Numbered from the stretch's first letter, positions 20,962 to 30,873 are shown. The stretch: DNA of 64,000 nt from Tranzscheliella williamsii (GCA_023212725.1 JALBYF010000072.1:22645-86644); one strand, 5' to 3'. Program-made: numbers and translations. The notes: a model not told the origin generated them from the sequence alone.

Positions 20962-22176
20962 ATGTCGTATCCATTCCAAGGCCCGCAAGCGCAGGCTTCG
21001 TCCCGCTCCGACCCTCGCTACCACCACGATCCCTACTCGACTGCCCCGCAACACTACGCTCCGTATCCTTCCCATCCAGACCTCGACGACGACGACAGGC
21101 TGTACGAGCATTACCACGACGGGCCGGAGGACAGCTACGAGCCGCGAGAGCCAGGCTACCCAGACGAGGAACCGCAGTCGTACGCATACGCTGACGCACC
21201 AGCCGCCACTGCCAAGATGGCTTCGGAGAAAGCAGGCTACGGCAGCCCTCGCGCGGGCGCGGGCAAGCGACAGAGTGGCAACAGCATCTGGACCAAAGAG
21301 GACAAGCGTGCCTTCGGGCAACGCAGCGCGCCCGCCAAGATCTGCCGCTTCTTGATCGGCAATCTGATCCTCGGCGTGATTGTGGTGCTTTCGATCATCT
21401 GCCTGATCGTCATGTTCCTTCGACCTCCGAACGTGGGCATTACCGGCATCATTGTACCCACGCAGAACGACGTCAATCTTGCGAACGGCACGTTCAGCTT
21501 CAACGTCACCGTCGACATCTCGGTCAGCAATCCCAACTCGATCTCAGCCAAGGTCAAGAAGATCAGCGCCACCGCCTACGACGCCGCCGACCACAGCACG
21601 CCGTTAGGTTCCGGCCAGGTGGAGAACAAGAAAATCGAACCCAACGCCAACACGACGATTGAATTTCCATTTGAAATCAAGTACGAACAGAGCAAGGATC
21701 CGGACCTGAGCATCATCAAGGACATTGCCAGCGACTGCGGCCTTGACGGCAGTAGCAGCAGCACCAACAACCAGTTGAGCTTCCTCTTTGATATCAAGGT
21801 GGATGTCGAGGTGCTCAGTATCACCGTCCCTGTCTCGTTTTCCAAGAACGTCTCGTTCACCTGCCCACTCACCGGTGATAACCTAGTCAACGTTCTGGGC
21901 AACTTGGGATCTAGTCTTTTAGGAACGAGCGGTAGCGATCTGGGAAGCTTGCTTGGCTCCAGAAGAGACATTGGAGGAGGGGAGTCTGAAACAGCACACA
22001 CACGCAAGAGGCAGATCGAAACCGACTCGGTCGACGCCATTCACTGGCAGCGCGACGTAAGCGCTGTCCAGCTGGTCGCCGCTGCCGCCGACGGCTTTGT
22101 CAAACGATATTCTGCGATGAACGCGGATCAGAGCCCTTCGCAACCCCTGGGTGTCGAGCTGCACGATGCTTTGTAA
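20962..22176 (+). CDS. LEA2-type single-span membrane protein with dibasic sites in its tail, 404 aa
   Basis: A disordered, Tyr/Pro/Asp-rich N-terminal 125 residues precedes one hydrophobic span (about 128-153, LIGNLILGVIVVLSIICLIV). An LEA2-like beta-sandwich follows (GTFSFNVTVDISVSNPNS, KKISATAYDAADH, IEPNANTTIEFPFEIKY). There is no signal peptide, so a type II topology with the LEA2 domain outside the cytosol is inferred; NXT/S sites in the domain fit this. Plant members are the NDR1/HIN1-like proteins; fungal functions are largely unknown and lipid binding has been suggested for the fold. The last 75 residues carry R334-R335, R348-K349-R350 and K381-R382, possible kexin sites. The next gene downstream on the same strand is KEX2. 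Confidence 0.8.
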   Translation: MSYPFQGPQAQASSRSDPRYHHDPYSTAPQHYAPYPSHPDLDDDDRLYEHYHDGPEDSYEPREPGYPDEEPQSYAYADAPAATAKMASEKAGYGSPRAGAGKRQSGNSIWTKEDKRAFGQRSAPAKICRFLIGNLILGVIVVLSIICLIVMFLRPPNVGITGIIVPTQNDVNLANGTFSFNVTVDISVSNPNSISAKVKKISATAYDAADHSTPLGSGQVENKKIEPNANTTIEFPFEIKYEQSKDPDLSIIKDIASDCGLDGSSSSTNNQLSFLFDIKVDVEVLSITVPVSFSKNVSFTCPLTGDNLVNVLGNLGSSLLGTSGSDLGSLLGSRRDIGGGESETAHTRKRQIETDSVDAIHWQRDVSAVQLVAAAADGFVKRYSAMNADQSPSQPLGVELHDAL

Positions 22177-23095
22177 GCCACTCACTCGCTCGCTTTCGCT
22201 TCCTGCTAAGGTCGTCGTCCCACTTGTCCGTGCCTGCTTGGCACCCTTCCTGTAGTCTACACCTGCACTGGCTTTCTGGCTTATTACGGACCATTGCTAT
22301 GCATTTTCTTACGGGCGGGAGAGTGACACTGGCAGTGAGGCGTGCGAGCGTGCTAGAAGCGCGACCTGGACCAGCCATGTGCGGTACAGTGCGCCGATCT
22401 ATTTATGTTTCCGTAGCGACTGGAGAGCGCATGTGCTGCTGGCGTCTGCTGGGCTGCGAGTGCTGTGAAGGGAGCCGCTGTCTGGGTGCGCTCTGGATGC
22501 TGGCTGCAAGGGTTCTGCACAGCGCGGCACTCACAACGTGTTAGTTGCGATCGGCAAAAGTCGAATCAACAGCAAGTTAACGCGCCTTCGCCAGCCAGAC
22601 AGAATGAATGCGATCCAACAGCATGCCATCCCAGGCGAGCATCCGTCGCAATTCATCTTCACCACAGCCATTCGCGTGACTCTGCTATTCGATCGCCTTT
22701 CAGATACGCTGCGTCGAGCCTAGTTCGGTGACTTGAAGTGCGAGTGGCTCGTGATGACCTTCTGCTGTCTGTGCCTTTCGTTCTACGTCTAGAGCCAGCT
22801 CTTCGTCCAGCCACGTCTGTCTACCTTTGCAAGTCGACGGTCGCTCGCTTCTTCTTCTCCATTACATCCGGATCCCCTCAGCTCTGGCTTCCAAACCAGC
22901 ATCGCGGCCTCCTCACGCCCATAGCTACACCAGATGTCCCGCTGAGCAACGAATCGTCGCAGTTACGCTGATACCCACATACGCTCCCGCCGCGTGCCCA
23001 CAGCACCGCACAGCTTCTCCGCTCGCTGGGAGGCCGCCTGGCTCGAGCACAACCTGAGAAAGCGCTACCAACGTAGACATCCTTTGTTGCAGGTC
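22177..23095. promoter_or_regulatory. Upstream region of KEX2
   Basis: This is 919 bases between the LEA2 stop and the KEX2 start. No frame with a recognisable domain. The KEX2 frame remains open for 34 codons upstream of its ATG, but only from a GTG codon, so those bases are taken as 5' leader. Confidence 0.45.
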
Positions 23096-25918
23096 ATGAA
23101 GCTCTCCATCGCCCTCGTGCTCTTGCTGAGCGGCCTCCTTGCCCTCAGCCGCGCCCATGCTCAGCAGTACGACGTAGCTAGCAACGACTCGGCCTTGGCA
23201 CCTCGCTGTTCCGCTGACCTTGCGTCCGGGCCCGCTCGCCTCAACCGCAGACATCCGGCCGACTATCCTTGGGCTAATCAGAAACACTCTGTGTCGCTAC
23301 CCACCAAGCGCTCCTACGACACCCATCACTACTATGTTGTGGAGGTGCATTCCAAGCGCAGCCAGGGTGTCGACCCGAGGGACGTCGCCGACGCACTGGG
23401 CGCCGAGTTTGTCGAGCGCGCTGGCGAGCTCCAGCATCACTGGCTCGTACGCTCCGAAAAGCCCGTGCCCGCTCTCGACGCGCTAGCCCGACGCAGTGCG
23501 CTCTCCTCGTCCTCGCCAGAGCGTCCTGATGTTCCCGAGCAGCAGGATCCCATTCTACAACGCTGGCACGCCTTCAAGCGCTCCGCTCATCAGACAGGCT
23601 TTACAAGCCAACATCGCCTGAACAAGCGTCAGCATGCCGCTGCTCTCTCCATCAAGGGCGTGGAGCGGCAACAGGTTAGGAGACGCCAAAAGCGCAATGT
23701 CATCTACGATCCGGCCACCATGCCGCACCTCTACCCCGAGATCCGTGCTCCCCTCCCCAATCCCGATCCCTGGCCCCTTCCAGCGCCAGACGCCCGACCT
23801 GGCCCACGCCCCCCTATGATCCCCGCCGCCAAAACCGCCAGCATGATCGGCAACTTCAATATCAAGGACCCCATCTTCACCAAACAGTGGCATCTGGCCA
23901 ATGACCGCAAGCTTGGCTACGACCTCAATATCAGCGGTGTATGGGAGCAAAACATTTATGGAAAGGGCATCACCGTTTGCCTCATCGACGACGGCCTCGA
24001 CATGCACAGCCCTGACCTGGAGGATAACTTCTTCGCCGCGGGCAGCTACGACTTTAACTCCCACACCCCGCTCCCCGAACCCCGAGAGAGCGACGATCAG
24101 CACGGTACACGATGTGCTGGCGAGATTGCCGCCATCAAAAACGACGTCTGCGGTGTCGGCGTCGCCCATAACGCCAGGGTCTCGGGCGTTCGCATCCTCT
24201 CTGGCCCTATTTCCGACGTCGACGAAGCTGCCTCTCTCAACTTTGCCTATCAGGAGAACGACATTTACAGCTGCAGTTGGGGCCCTCCGGACGACGGGCG
24301 CAGCATGGATGCACCCAAGGGGCTCATCGCCAAAGCCATGCTCAATGGCGTTCAGAACGGCAGAGACGGCAAGGGAAGCGTCTTTGTCTTTGCCGGCGGC
24401 AACGGCGGTGCTGCCGACGATCAGTGCAACTTTGACGGATACACCAACTCGATCTACTCGATGACCATCGCCGCTGTCGACCGAGAAGGGCAGCATCCCT
24501 ACTACTCGGAGATGTGCTCCGCCATTATTGCCACCAGTTGGAGCTCTGGCAGTGGAGATCATATCCACACCACCGACGTCGCTTGGAACGGTATCAACCG
24601 ATGCACCGCCCACCACGGCGGCACCAGCGCCGCAGCGCCGCTCGCCGCTGGCGTTGTGGCGCTGGCACTGAGCATCCGGCCCGAACTGACCTGGCGCGAC
24701 GTACAGCACATTGGAGTGCGCAGCGCCGTGATGATCAATCCCGAGGATCCCGACTGGCAGCTGACACAGGCGGGGCGCCACTACAATCACAAATACGGAT
24801 ACGGTCTGATCGACGCCTATCAATTTGTCGAAGAGGCCAAGCGCCATCAACTCGTCACTCCCCAGGCCTGGTTCGCCTCGCCCAACATCACACTACCGGC
24901 GACAGAGACACTGATCACCGCCCCCGGCACCGTCTCGTCGTTTACCATTACCGAGGACGATCTGAAGCGCGCCAATCTGGCCACGCTGGAGCACGTCACG
25001 GTGCGCGTCTGGATCACCCACCAGCGACGCGGCGACGTCAACGTCGAGCTCGTCTCGCCGCACGGCACCAAGTCGGCCCTTGCGCGGTCGCGGCGGTACG
25101 ACGACGCCACGACCGGATTCCCCGGCTGGTCGTTCATGACACTCAAGCACTGGGACGAGTCGGCCGTCGGCGAATGGAAGCTGAGGGTCTACGACGTCGC
25201 GCACCCCAACAAGGTAGGCAACCTGTATGCCTGGGGCATGACGCTCTGGGGCGCCTCGGCCGACGCCACCAAGGCAGTGCCGTGGAACTTTCCCGAGGAC
25301 TCGATCGAATACCACGAGCATCTGGCCGCGGCCCCCAACACCACCATCATCAAGCTGCCGGCGATGCCCACGGCGACGCGGAGTGCCCAGCTCAAGAAGC
25401 CCACCGACCATCTGCCCGCGGACCACGGCAGCGCGGCCGGCGAGACGCATATCGACTTTACCCACCCAGAGGCGGACACGGGCTATCTGTCGGGGCTCAA
25501 AAAGAACAGCCCCTGGGTGTTTGTCGCTGCGGGGCTGGTGCTGCTGTTTGCCGCCAGTCTGGCGGCGTTTTTTGTGATCAAGCGGCGCAAGAGGCGCGCG
25601 GGCGGGGGGGCAGGCGGCGGGGGCGAGTACGCGTTTCTGGCGACGGACGACGAGGTGGCGCTGGGCGATCTGGACGGCGCGGGGGGTCTGCGCGACGGGC
25701 GCCGCACCAAGGAGCTCTACGACGCGTTTGGCGGCTCGGACTCGGACGATCCCGCCGACGCCGACGCCGACCCGCGCTTCACCCTCGCCGCGGACGACGA
25801 CCTCAGCCGCACGTTACCGCGCGCCGACACCGCCATGGTCGACCTCGACGAGACCGCCTCGCGCGCCTCGGCCGACGAGGGCAGCTGGACCGACACCGCC
25901 CCGCTCGCGCAGCACTAG
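23096..25918 (+). CDS. KEX2: Kexin (Kex2) proprotein convertase, 940 aa
   Basis: The start is ATG 23096, which gives the signal peptide MKLSIALVLLLSGLLALSRA. The pro-domain ends at a basic site RRRQKR (about 198-203). The subtilisin domain has the full triad: Asp298 (LIDDGLD), His336 (QHGTRCAG) and Ser511 (HGGTSAAAPLAAG), with oxyanion Asn436 (AGGNGG). A P-domain follows (about 625-735, NLATLEHVTVRVWITHQRRG to SAVGEWKLRVYDV). Then come a Ser/Thr-poor stalk, one membrane span (about 806-828) and an acidic cytosolic tail with YAFLATDDE, a likely TGN sorting signal. The enzyme cleaves after Lys-Arg/Arg-Arg in the late Golgi, activating secreted enzymes, pheromones and effectors. Its stop is 98 bases from that of CFT2 on the opposite strand. 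Confidence 0.96.
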   Translation: MKLSIALVLLLSGLLALSRAHAQQYDVASNDSALAPRCSADLASGPARLNRRHPADYPWANQKHSVSLPTKRSYDTHHYYVVEVHSKRSQGVDPRDVADALGAEFVERAGELQHHWLVRSEKPVPALDALARRSALSSSSPERPDVPEQQDPILQRWHAFKRSAHQTGFTSQHRLNKRQHAAALSIKGVERQQVRRRQKRNVIYDPATMPHLYPEIRAPLPNPDPWPLPAPDARPGPRPPMIPAAKTASMIGNFNIKDPIFTKQWHLANDRKLGYDLNISGVWEQNIYGKGITVCLIDDGLDMHSPDLEDNFFAAGSYDFNSHTPLPEPRESDDQHGTRCAGEIAAIKNDVCGVGVAHNARVSGVRILSGPISDVDEAASLNFAYQENDIYSCSWGPPDDGRSMDAPKGLIAKAMLNGVQNGRDGKGSVFVFAGGNGGAADDQCNFDGYTNSIYSMTIAAVDREGQHPYYSEMCSAIIATSWSSGSGDHIHTTDVAWNGINRCTAHHGGTSAAAPLAAGVVALALSIRPELTWRDVQHIGVRSAVMINPEDPDWQLTQAGRHYNHKYGYGLIDAYQFVEEAKRHQLVTPQAWFASPNITLPATETLITAPGTVSSFTITEDDLKRANLATLEHVTVRVWITHQRRGDVNVELVSPHGTKSALARSRRYDDATTGFPGWSFMTLKHWDESAVGEWKLRVYDVAHPNKVGNLYAWGMTLWGASADATKAVPWNFPEDSIEYHEHLAAAPNTTIIKLPAMPTATRSAQLKKPTDHLPADHGSAAGETHIDFTHPEADTGYLSGLKKNSPWVFVAAGLVLLFAASLAAFFVIKRRKRRAGGGAGGGGEYAFLATDDEVALGDLDGAGGLRDGRRTKELYDAFGGSDSDDPADADADPRFTLAADDDLSRTLPRADTAMVDLDETASRASADEGSWTDTAPLAQH

Positions 25919-26016
25919 CGCCTTCACACACCCGGTTCCACGCAATGGCACGCTCGCTTTTCCACACGGCCGCGCACGTAGTATAGTCTCGCATGTGTTT
26001 CGTGGGGGCGCGGGGG

Positions 26017-28974
26017 TTAGGGGTGGCCGGCGACGCGCGCGTGCAGCGCGTAGACCGCAGCACGCACCGCCCCAAGCGCGCGCGTCGTGTTGCCCTCGAT
26101 CACGATCGCGTGGTTGCGCTTCTGCACTGTGACGGCGCGCGCGCCGCCCGCCGGATTGCAGACCAGCATGCCGTGGGCTGCAAAGTCGGCGGGCAGGCGG
26201 GCCGGGCCCGCAGCCAGGGCGGACTTGAGGGTGGACAGGCGGAGATCGCCGATGAAGAGCGTCGACGGGAGTGTGGACTGCGGGGGTTCGAGCGTGGCGG
26301 GGGAGGTGGGTGGCGTGCCGCGGAGGGGGGGCGCGGGCGCGGCTGCGGAGGGGATGTGCGGCTCGAGGGTGGCGGTGTCGCCGACGCGGAGGCGAGCGTG
26401 GAGGTGCGCGAGCTCGTAGTCTTCAAACCGGCTCGGCGCGAGCGCGGCAAGCAGCGTGTCCGCCAGCTGGACCGTGAAGGAGTGCGTGGTCTCGCCAATG
26501 CGCACGCGCGCCAGCCAGCGCGGCGCATAGACGTCGCGCGTCAGCCGCGCCATCGCCGCCAGCGCCGCCAGCATATCGCCCCGCGCCGCCGCATCGCCGT
26601 TGACCACAATCAACCGCCGCGGATGCAGCTGCGGAATCAGCGTCTTGAGCGCCCGCCCATCGCTCCGCCCCGCCATCTCGACAAACGCAAGCCGGCATCC
26701 CACCCGCACCGCCACCCGCTCGCGCACGTACTTGGACGGCACCGCTTCCACCCCAACGCGCGCCCGCTGCCGCCGCGCCCCCGCTTCAACCTCCACCCCC
26801 TCCGGCCCCGTCTCGGCCGCCTCCATCTGCCGCCGCCGGCTCAGCCACCGCCCGACATCCACCACTTCTCCGTACCCGTCCACCCGCCGCTTTCGCTCCA
26901 CTGCGGGGAAGAGACGGTATCGCACCCCCAGCCCGAACGGCCCCTCCTGCCCCGCCTTGGCACCGAAGAACGACGTCGCCCGGCTGGCACCCCCCTTTAG
27001 ATAGATATCGTACGAGAGCTGGTTGGTGTCTGCGCCGCCGGGACCGTCCGCCGCGCCGCCGCCGAACGCTACATCGTGCGCCCGCTTCCGCCCCAGTCCG
27101 CCCGGCTCGCCGACCGCGCGCGCCCCGCCGCTACCGCCGCCGTTAGCAGTAGCAAGGTCGAACACCTCTTCGCCTGCCTCGCCGTCGTCCGAGTCCGAGT
27201 CGGAATCGGACGAGTCGTCCTCGTCCGCCTCGAGCCGCCGGCGCGAGCGTGCGAGCATGGCGCGCTGCTGCGCCAGCCGGTCGCGCTCCGCCTGCTCCGT
27301 CTCGAGGTACACCCGCAACTCATCGCCCTCGAGCGGCACTTTGCTCTGCAGCTCGAATTCGACGCTCGTCCCCGGCGTCACGACGTTACCCAGCTTGCCC
27401 TCGGTCCAGGAGAAGCCCTTCTCCTGCGCGCCGTTCCAGGCATCCCAGAGCTGCCGGCACAACGAACCCGGCTCGCCCCGCGAGATCAGCACCACCACGT
27501 CGTTCGGCGTCTCGGCGAACCGCGCCAGCAGTCGCCGCGAAGGGCCGTGCGTCATGGAGGGCGGCACGGCGAGGATGACCTTGGCCTGCTCCCGCGGCAC
27601 CGCCTCGTCCAGCGCCTGTAGCGACGAGAAGACCTTGACGAATTTGAAGTCCAGCGGCGAGGACGGTGCCATGCCCTTGTTCAGCTTGCCTCGCGGGGCC
27701 CCCCTGCCGCCTTGCGGTTTCGTCTTATCGGCCGCACCGTCCCTGTCCTTGTCCGCCTCGATGGTCTCGCTGGCCTTGGTAGCCCATTCTCGCGTCATCC
27801 ACTCCATGTAGGTGCGTGATCTCTCCATGACCTCCTTGCCGGTCTGGCTGACGAGACAGAGCGGGAAGCGTGCGTGCGGATAGGCGTAGGCCCAGTGCTG
27901 GTCGAGCAGCACCAGCAGCTCGAGGAGCCGCGCAGAGGCATCGACGGGGAAGAGGACCGAATTGCCCGCCTGGATGGTCTTGTGGACGAGATCGAGCAAG
28001 GCGGCATCTCTGTCTTTTCTCCGGATATTGCTGACCAGGCCCCTCTCGATCTCGGTAATGAGGACGTCGGGCCGCCTGACGGCATCCGCGGAGGCCGGAG
28101 CGCCCGAGGAGGAGGCGGAGGACGAGGAGAGCAGGATGGTGCCGTCGAGGTGGCGCTCGCGGTTGTGATTCCAGTCGAGGGCGATCACGACGGTGCCCGA
28201 GGTGGGGCTTCTGATCTTCCAGATGGCCCCGCCTAGCGAGTGGCCGGCGTTGTAGGCGGTAAGCGTAAGACTAGCGCATTTGCCTTCGAGATGGGTGGGC
28301 TGCATGTAACGGACGACTTTAATGTGCTCGAAGGCGTCCTCCACCTCGTCGGCGGTGGGTATGCATCTACGCTGGAAGTTTCCGGACTGCTGCTGCGCCT
28401 TGACTTCGCTGTCGATGTCGATCTCGCCTCTCAGCGTTTGGACAGCTTCTAGCACAGTGAGTTTGCCCATGCTCTGCGCCGGCATCGTGGCGTAGACCGG
28501 CGAGCGGAGCCCAAACTTGGCGTGCGCATACGCGTACAGACCGAGATGGTCGAGGGAGGAGTGGGACAGCAGCACCAGGTCGATGGTTGGCGCCAGCTCT
28601 CGCAGTAGCACATCGAGGGGTGCAGCCGAAAGCGAGTCGAGGTCGAGCGTATGTGGCTGTTGCTGCTGCTGCTGTTGCTGCTGCTGCTCTTCGCGCTCCA
28701 GCGCCATCACGGAAGACTCGGGCGCTGAAGTGTCATCGCCGGGATGCGAGGTCCCTGGCCCAACCTCTTGGGTATCGAGCTGAGGGGGCCCGGAGAAGAG
28801 AAAGTCCTCGGGAGAGCCACAGTCGATGAGAACGCGGACATCGTGCATCTGGAGCAGGTAGGCGAGTGCCTTGGGCTGCTCCTGCTCCTCGCCATCCGGA
28901 TCGAGTTTTGTGCGGACGTTCAGCCCCAACTGGGCCGGCGCATACGGCACGGACAGCGGGATGAATGTGATCAT
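26017..28974 (-). CDS. CFT2: Cft2/CPSF100, cleavage and polyadenylation factor subunit, 985 aa
   Basis: ATG at 28974 (MITFIPLSVPYAPAQ). The N-terminal metallo-beta-lactamase fold has VRVLIDCGSPEDF, then LVLLSHSSLDHLGLYAYA, LTAYNAGHSLGGAIWKI and VVIALDWNHNRERHLDG. The zinc-binding H-x-H-x-D-H of the endonuclease Ysh1/CPSF73 is degenerate (HSSLDH), as known for this non-catalytic paralogue. A beta-CASP region follows (VLITEIERGL, SVLFPVDASARLLELLVLLD), then an acidic, disordered insertion (about 590-640). The C-terminal part is extremely GC-rich and includes LIVVNGDAAARGDMLAAL and IEGNTTRALGAVRAAVYAL. It acts in the nucleus as part of the pre-mRNA 3'-end processing complex. Its N-terminal half carries a short polyglutamine run. 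Confidence 0.92.
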   Translation of the reverse strand: MITFIPLSVPYAPAQLGLNVRTKLDPDGEEQEQPKALAYLLQMHDVRVLIDCGSPEDFLFSGPPQLDTQEVGPGTSHPGDDTSAPESSVMALEREEQQQQQQQQQQPHTLDLDSLSAAPLDVLLRELAPTIDLVLLSHSSLDHLGLYAYAHAKFGLRSPVYATMPAQSMGKLTVLEAVQTLRGEIDIDSEVKAQQQSGNFQRRCIPTADEVEDAFEHIKVVRYMQPTHLEGKCASLTLTAYNAGHSLGGAIWKIRSPTSGTVVIALDWNHNRERHLDGTILLSSSSASSSGAPASADAVRRPDVLITEIERGLVSNIRRKDRDAALLDLVHKTIQAGNSVLFPVDASARLLELLVLLDQHWAYAYPHARFPLCLVSQTGKEVMERSRTYMEWMTREWATKASETIEADKDRDGAADKTKPQGGRGAPRGKLNKGMAPSSPLDFKFVKVFSSLQALDEAVPREQAKVILAVPPSMTHGPSRRLLARFAETPNDVVVLISRGEPGSLCRQLWDAWNGAQEKGFSWTEGKLGNVVTPGTSVEFELQSKVPLEGDELRVYLETEQAERDRLAQQRAMLARSRRRLEADEDDSSDSDSDSDDGEAGEEVFDLATANGGGSGGARAVGEPGGLGRKRAHDVAFGGGAADGPGGADTNQLSYDIYLKGGASRATSFFGAKAGQEGPFGLGVRYRLFPAVERKRRVDGYGEVVDVGRWLSRRRQMEAAETGPEGVEVEAGARRQRARVGVEAVPSKYVRERVAVRVGCRLAFVEMAGRSDGRALKTLIPQLHPRRLIVVNGDAAARGDMLAALAAMARLTRDVYAPRWLARVRIGETTHSFTVQLADTLLAALAPSRFEDYELAHLHARLRVGDTATLEPHIPSAAAPAPPLRGTPPTSPATLEPPQSTLPSTLFIGDLRLSTLKSALAAGPARLPADFAAHGMLVCNPAGGARAVTVQKRNHAIVIEGNTTRALGAVRAAVYALHARVAGHP
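28656..28689 (-). repeat. CAG/CAA polyglutamine tract in CFT2
   Basis: About ten CAG/CAA codons on the minus strand within the metallo-beta-lactamase region of CFT2, in a non-conserved loop. Confidence 0.85.
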
Positions 28975-29364
28975 CCTCTGTCTATTGCGCTGTTCGAGGA
29001 TCCGGCTTGGCTGGGATGGTGGGGAGTGTCAGACGACGAAGGCGCGGATAGGTCGAGCCTGGAAGAACAAAAAATATAACAATCACATTCTAACCTCACA
29101 GCTCACAGCTAACATAACGGACAGTTCGGATCCGAGCATGTAACTGTGACTGTGAACTATGAGCCTACGCGATGTCCGTGCGTGTTGTTCTCTAACAACG
29201 GGAAGAACCCTGTTAGATCTTGTCTGGCAATATGGCTAGTAACACAGCCCGCGGGTATGGGAGGTGGTCTTTGATGTGGCCTACTCCCACTGGCTTCTTC
29301 CTGATCTAAACGCAACAGAGAAGGGCTTGCTACTGGCGCTTTTCAGTGACTACTTGGCGCAGAG
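28975..29364. promoter_or_regulatory. Divergent promoter region between CFT2 and CHS5
   Basis: This is 390 bases between two outward-facing ATGs. It contains AACAAAAAATATAACAATC at about 29068 (AT-rich core) and the repeated words CTCACAG and ACTGTGACTGTGAAC (29080-29158). No gene is seen. Confidence 0.5.
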
Positions 29365-30873
29365 ATGACGGCGCACTACGTTGGGCAGGTCGCACCCAAC
29401 TACATTCACTCCAGCATGCAGGCCGACAGCGCAGACGATTCGTTCACGTTTACCGTCGGCAAGCTCGATGCAGGCATGGCCATCCTGATTGGCGAGAAGG
29501 CGTCGCTGATCGAGTTTCCATCGCTGCTGCTGCCGCCTGGCGTCTCTTCGGGCAGCGTCGTCAATGTGCGCGTGATGCGCAATGAGGAGCAGGAGACACG
29601 CCAGAAGCGAGAGTTCGACCAGCTCCAGGACGATATCCTCCACCTGTATGGCCAGCAGTCGCCCAAGCCGCCCAACCTCCGTCTGCGCAACGTCACCCAG
29701 ACCTCGGTCACGCTCGAGTGGGATCGCATCTTCTTGGCCACCGCCACCCTGCTTTCCCTTGACATCTACCGCAACGGCCAGCGTCTGGCGCCCATCCCCA
29801 ACCCGCTGCACAACACGTCGACCAAGCTATCGGGTCTCGACGTCAACGCGGAATACACCTTCCATCTCGTGCTCAAGACCACTGCCGGCACATTCTCCTC
29901 GCCCGTCATCAAGACCAGGACGCACACCATCACAGACACATCCGGCATCAGCGTATGTTTCGGCCATGTCCAGGATGCGGAGGTGCTGGAGGCCGCCAAG
30001 AAGGCGCTAGACAACATGAAAGCCAAGTACAGCGATCGGATCCAGATCGATACGACGCACTATGTCTGTACCGACCCGCGCAATCCGGGGTCGACCAGCG
30101 ATAGCGGCAATGCGCCCAGCCACGGGTATACCAAGGCGATGCAGCTGAGCATCCCCGCGGTGTTGCCGCACTGGGTCTTTGCATGCCACGACCAGAGCAA
30201 GATGGTTAACATCTCGCCGTTCTACCTAGACCAGGATCCGCCAAATGCGGCGACGCTGCGGCAGAGCATCAACAAGCTGCTCGGCACGGAGCCGGCGCCG
30301 CCCGCACCCGATGTCGCCCCGGCTCCGAGCGCGTCCGCAGAGACAGCGGCCATGCCATTGTCTTCTGACGACCCGGCACCACCGCCGCCAAATGACAAGG
30401 ACAGCGTGCCCGCCGTCGCCACCGATGTGGCCGCCGCCGCCGAGCCGTTGCCGAATGGCGGGGCCGCGCTGCAGCAGCAAGAAGCGGACGCCGCGACGCT
30501 ATCGGAGCAAGAAGCGGGCGCGGCGGCGCTACCGGAGCAAGAAGCGGGCGCGGCGGCGCTACCGGAGCAAGAGGCTGCGCAGGAGGCAGAGACGTCCGGC
30601 GCGCCATCGGCGCTAGGCCTGGCACTCGAGGGCCAAGAACCGGCCGCTGCGCAGCACCCGGCGCCGCCACAGGTCATCATCACCCCCAGCCCCCCCGACC
30701 AGCCTATCCTGACATCCACCACCGACGCCGCAGACGCCCCCAGCGAACCGCACGAAAACAAACCGCACAACGACAGCGACGACGCCGACGACGGCGAGGG
30801 CGACATGGACGACGTCAGCCTTGGTGCATCCCCCACCGAACCCGCCGAGGAGGCCGACCCTGCCCTTGTGTAA
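29365..30873 (+). CDS. CHS5: Chs5, exomer scaffold (FN3-BRCT), 502 aa
   Basis: ATG at 29365. The order of parts matches yeast Chs5: an N-terminal dimerisation segment with FTVGKLDAGMAILI and IEFPSLLLPPGV, a helix, an FN3 domain (about 98-190; LRNVTQTSVTLEWD, YRNGQRLAPIPNPLHN, LDVNAEYTFHLVLKT), then a BRCT domain (about 193-295; GISVCFGHVQD, THYVCTDPRNP, VLPHWVFACHDQSKMVNISPFYLD). Together these form the Arf1-binding FBE module. Exomer exports selected cargo such as chitin synthases from the trans-Golgi to the surface. The C-terminal 200 residues are disordered, with an Ala/Glu repeat and an acidic Asp-rich end. Divergent from CFT2; convergent with the F-box gene (190 bases). Confidence 0.95.
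   Translation: MTAHYVGQVAPNYIHSSMQADSADDSFTFTVGKLDAGMAILIGEKASLIEFPSLLLPPGVSSGSVVNVRVMRNEEQETRQKREFDQLQDDILHLYGQQSPKPPNLRLRNVTQTSVTLEWDRIFLATATLLSLDIYRNGQRLAPIPNPLHNTSTKLSGLDVNAEYTFHLVLKTTAGTFSSPVIKTRTHTITDTSGISVCFGHVQDAEVLEAAKKALDNMKAKYSDRIQIDTTHYVCTDPRNPGSTSDSGNAPSHGYTKAMQLSIPAVLPHWVFACHDQSKMVNISPFYLDQDPPNAATLRQSINKLLGTEPAPPAPDVAPAPSASAETAAMPLSSDDPAPPPPNDKDSVPAVATDVAAAAEPLPNGGAALQQQEADAATLSEQEAGAAALPEQEAGAAALPEQEAAQEAETSGAPSALGLALEGQEPAAAQHPAPPQVIITPSPPDQPILTSTTDAADAPSEPHENKPHNDSDDADDGEGDMDDVSLGASPTEPAEEADPALV
30481..30580 (+). repeat. 30-bp in-frame tandem repeat in CHS5
   Basis: Two exact 30-bp units (30511-30540 and 30541-30570), one degenerate unit before and a partial one after. Each encodes ten residues of the form EQEAGAAALP in the disordered tail. 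Confidence 0.9.

Noticed and set aside
23555..24850. 431-codon open frame on the minus strand across KEX2
   Set aside because: It lies exactly opposite the conserved subtilisin domain, has no recognisable domain, and is a codon-bias shadow of a GC-rich gene.
25993..27811. Long plus-strand frames (335 and 262 codons) opposite CFT2
   Set aside because: They are antisense to the very GC-rich C-terminal half of CFT2, overlap each other, and show Arg/Pro/Ser-rich nonsense composition.
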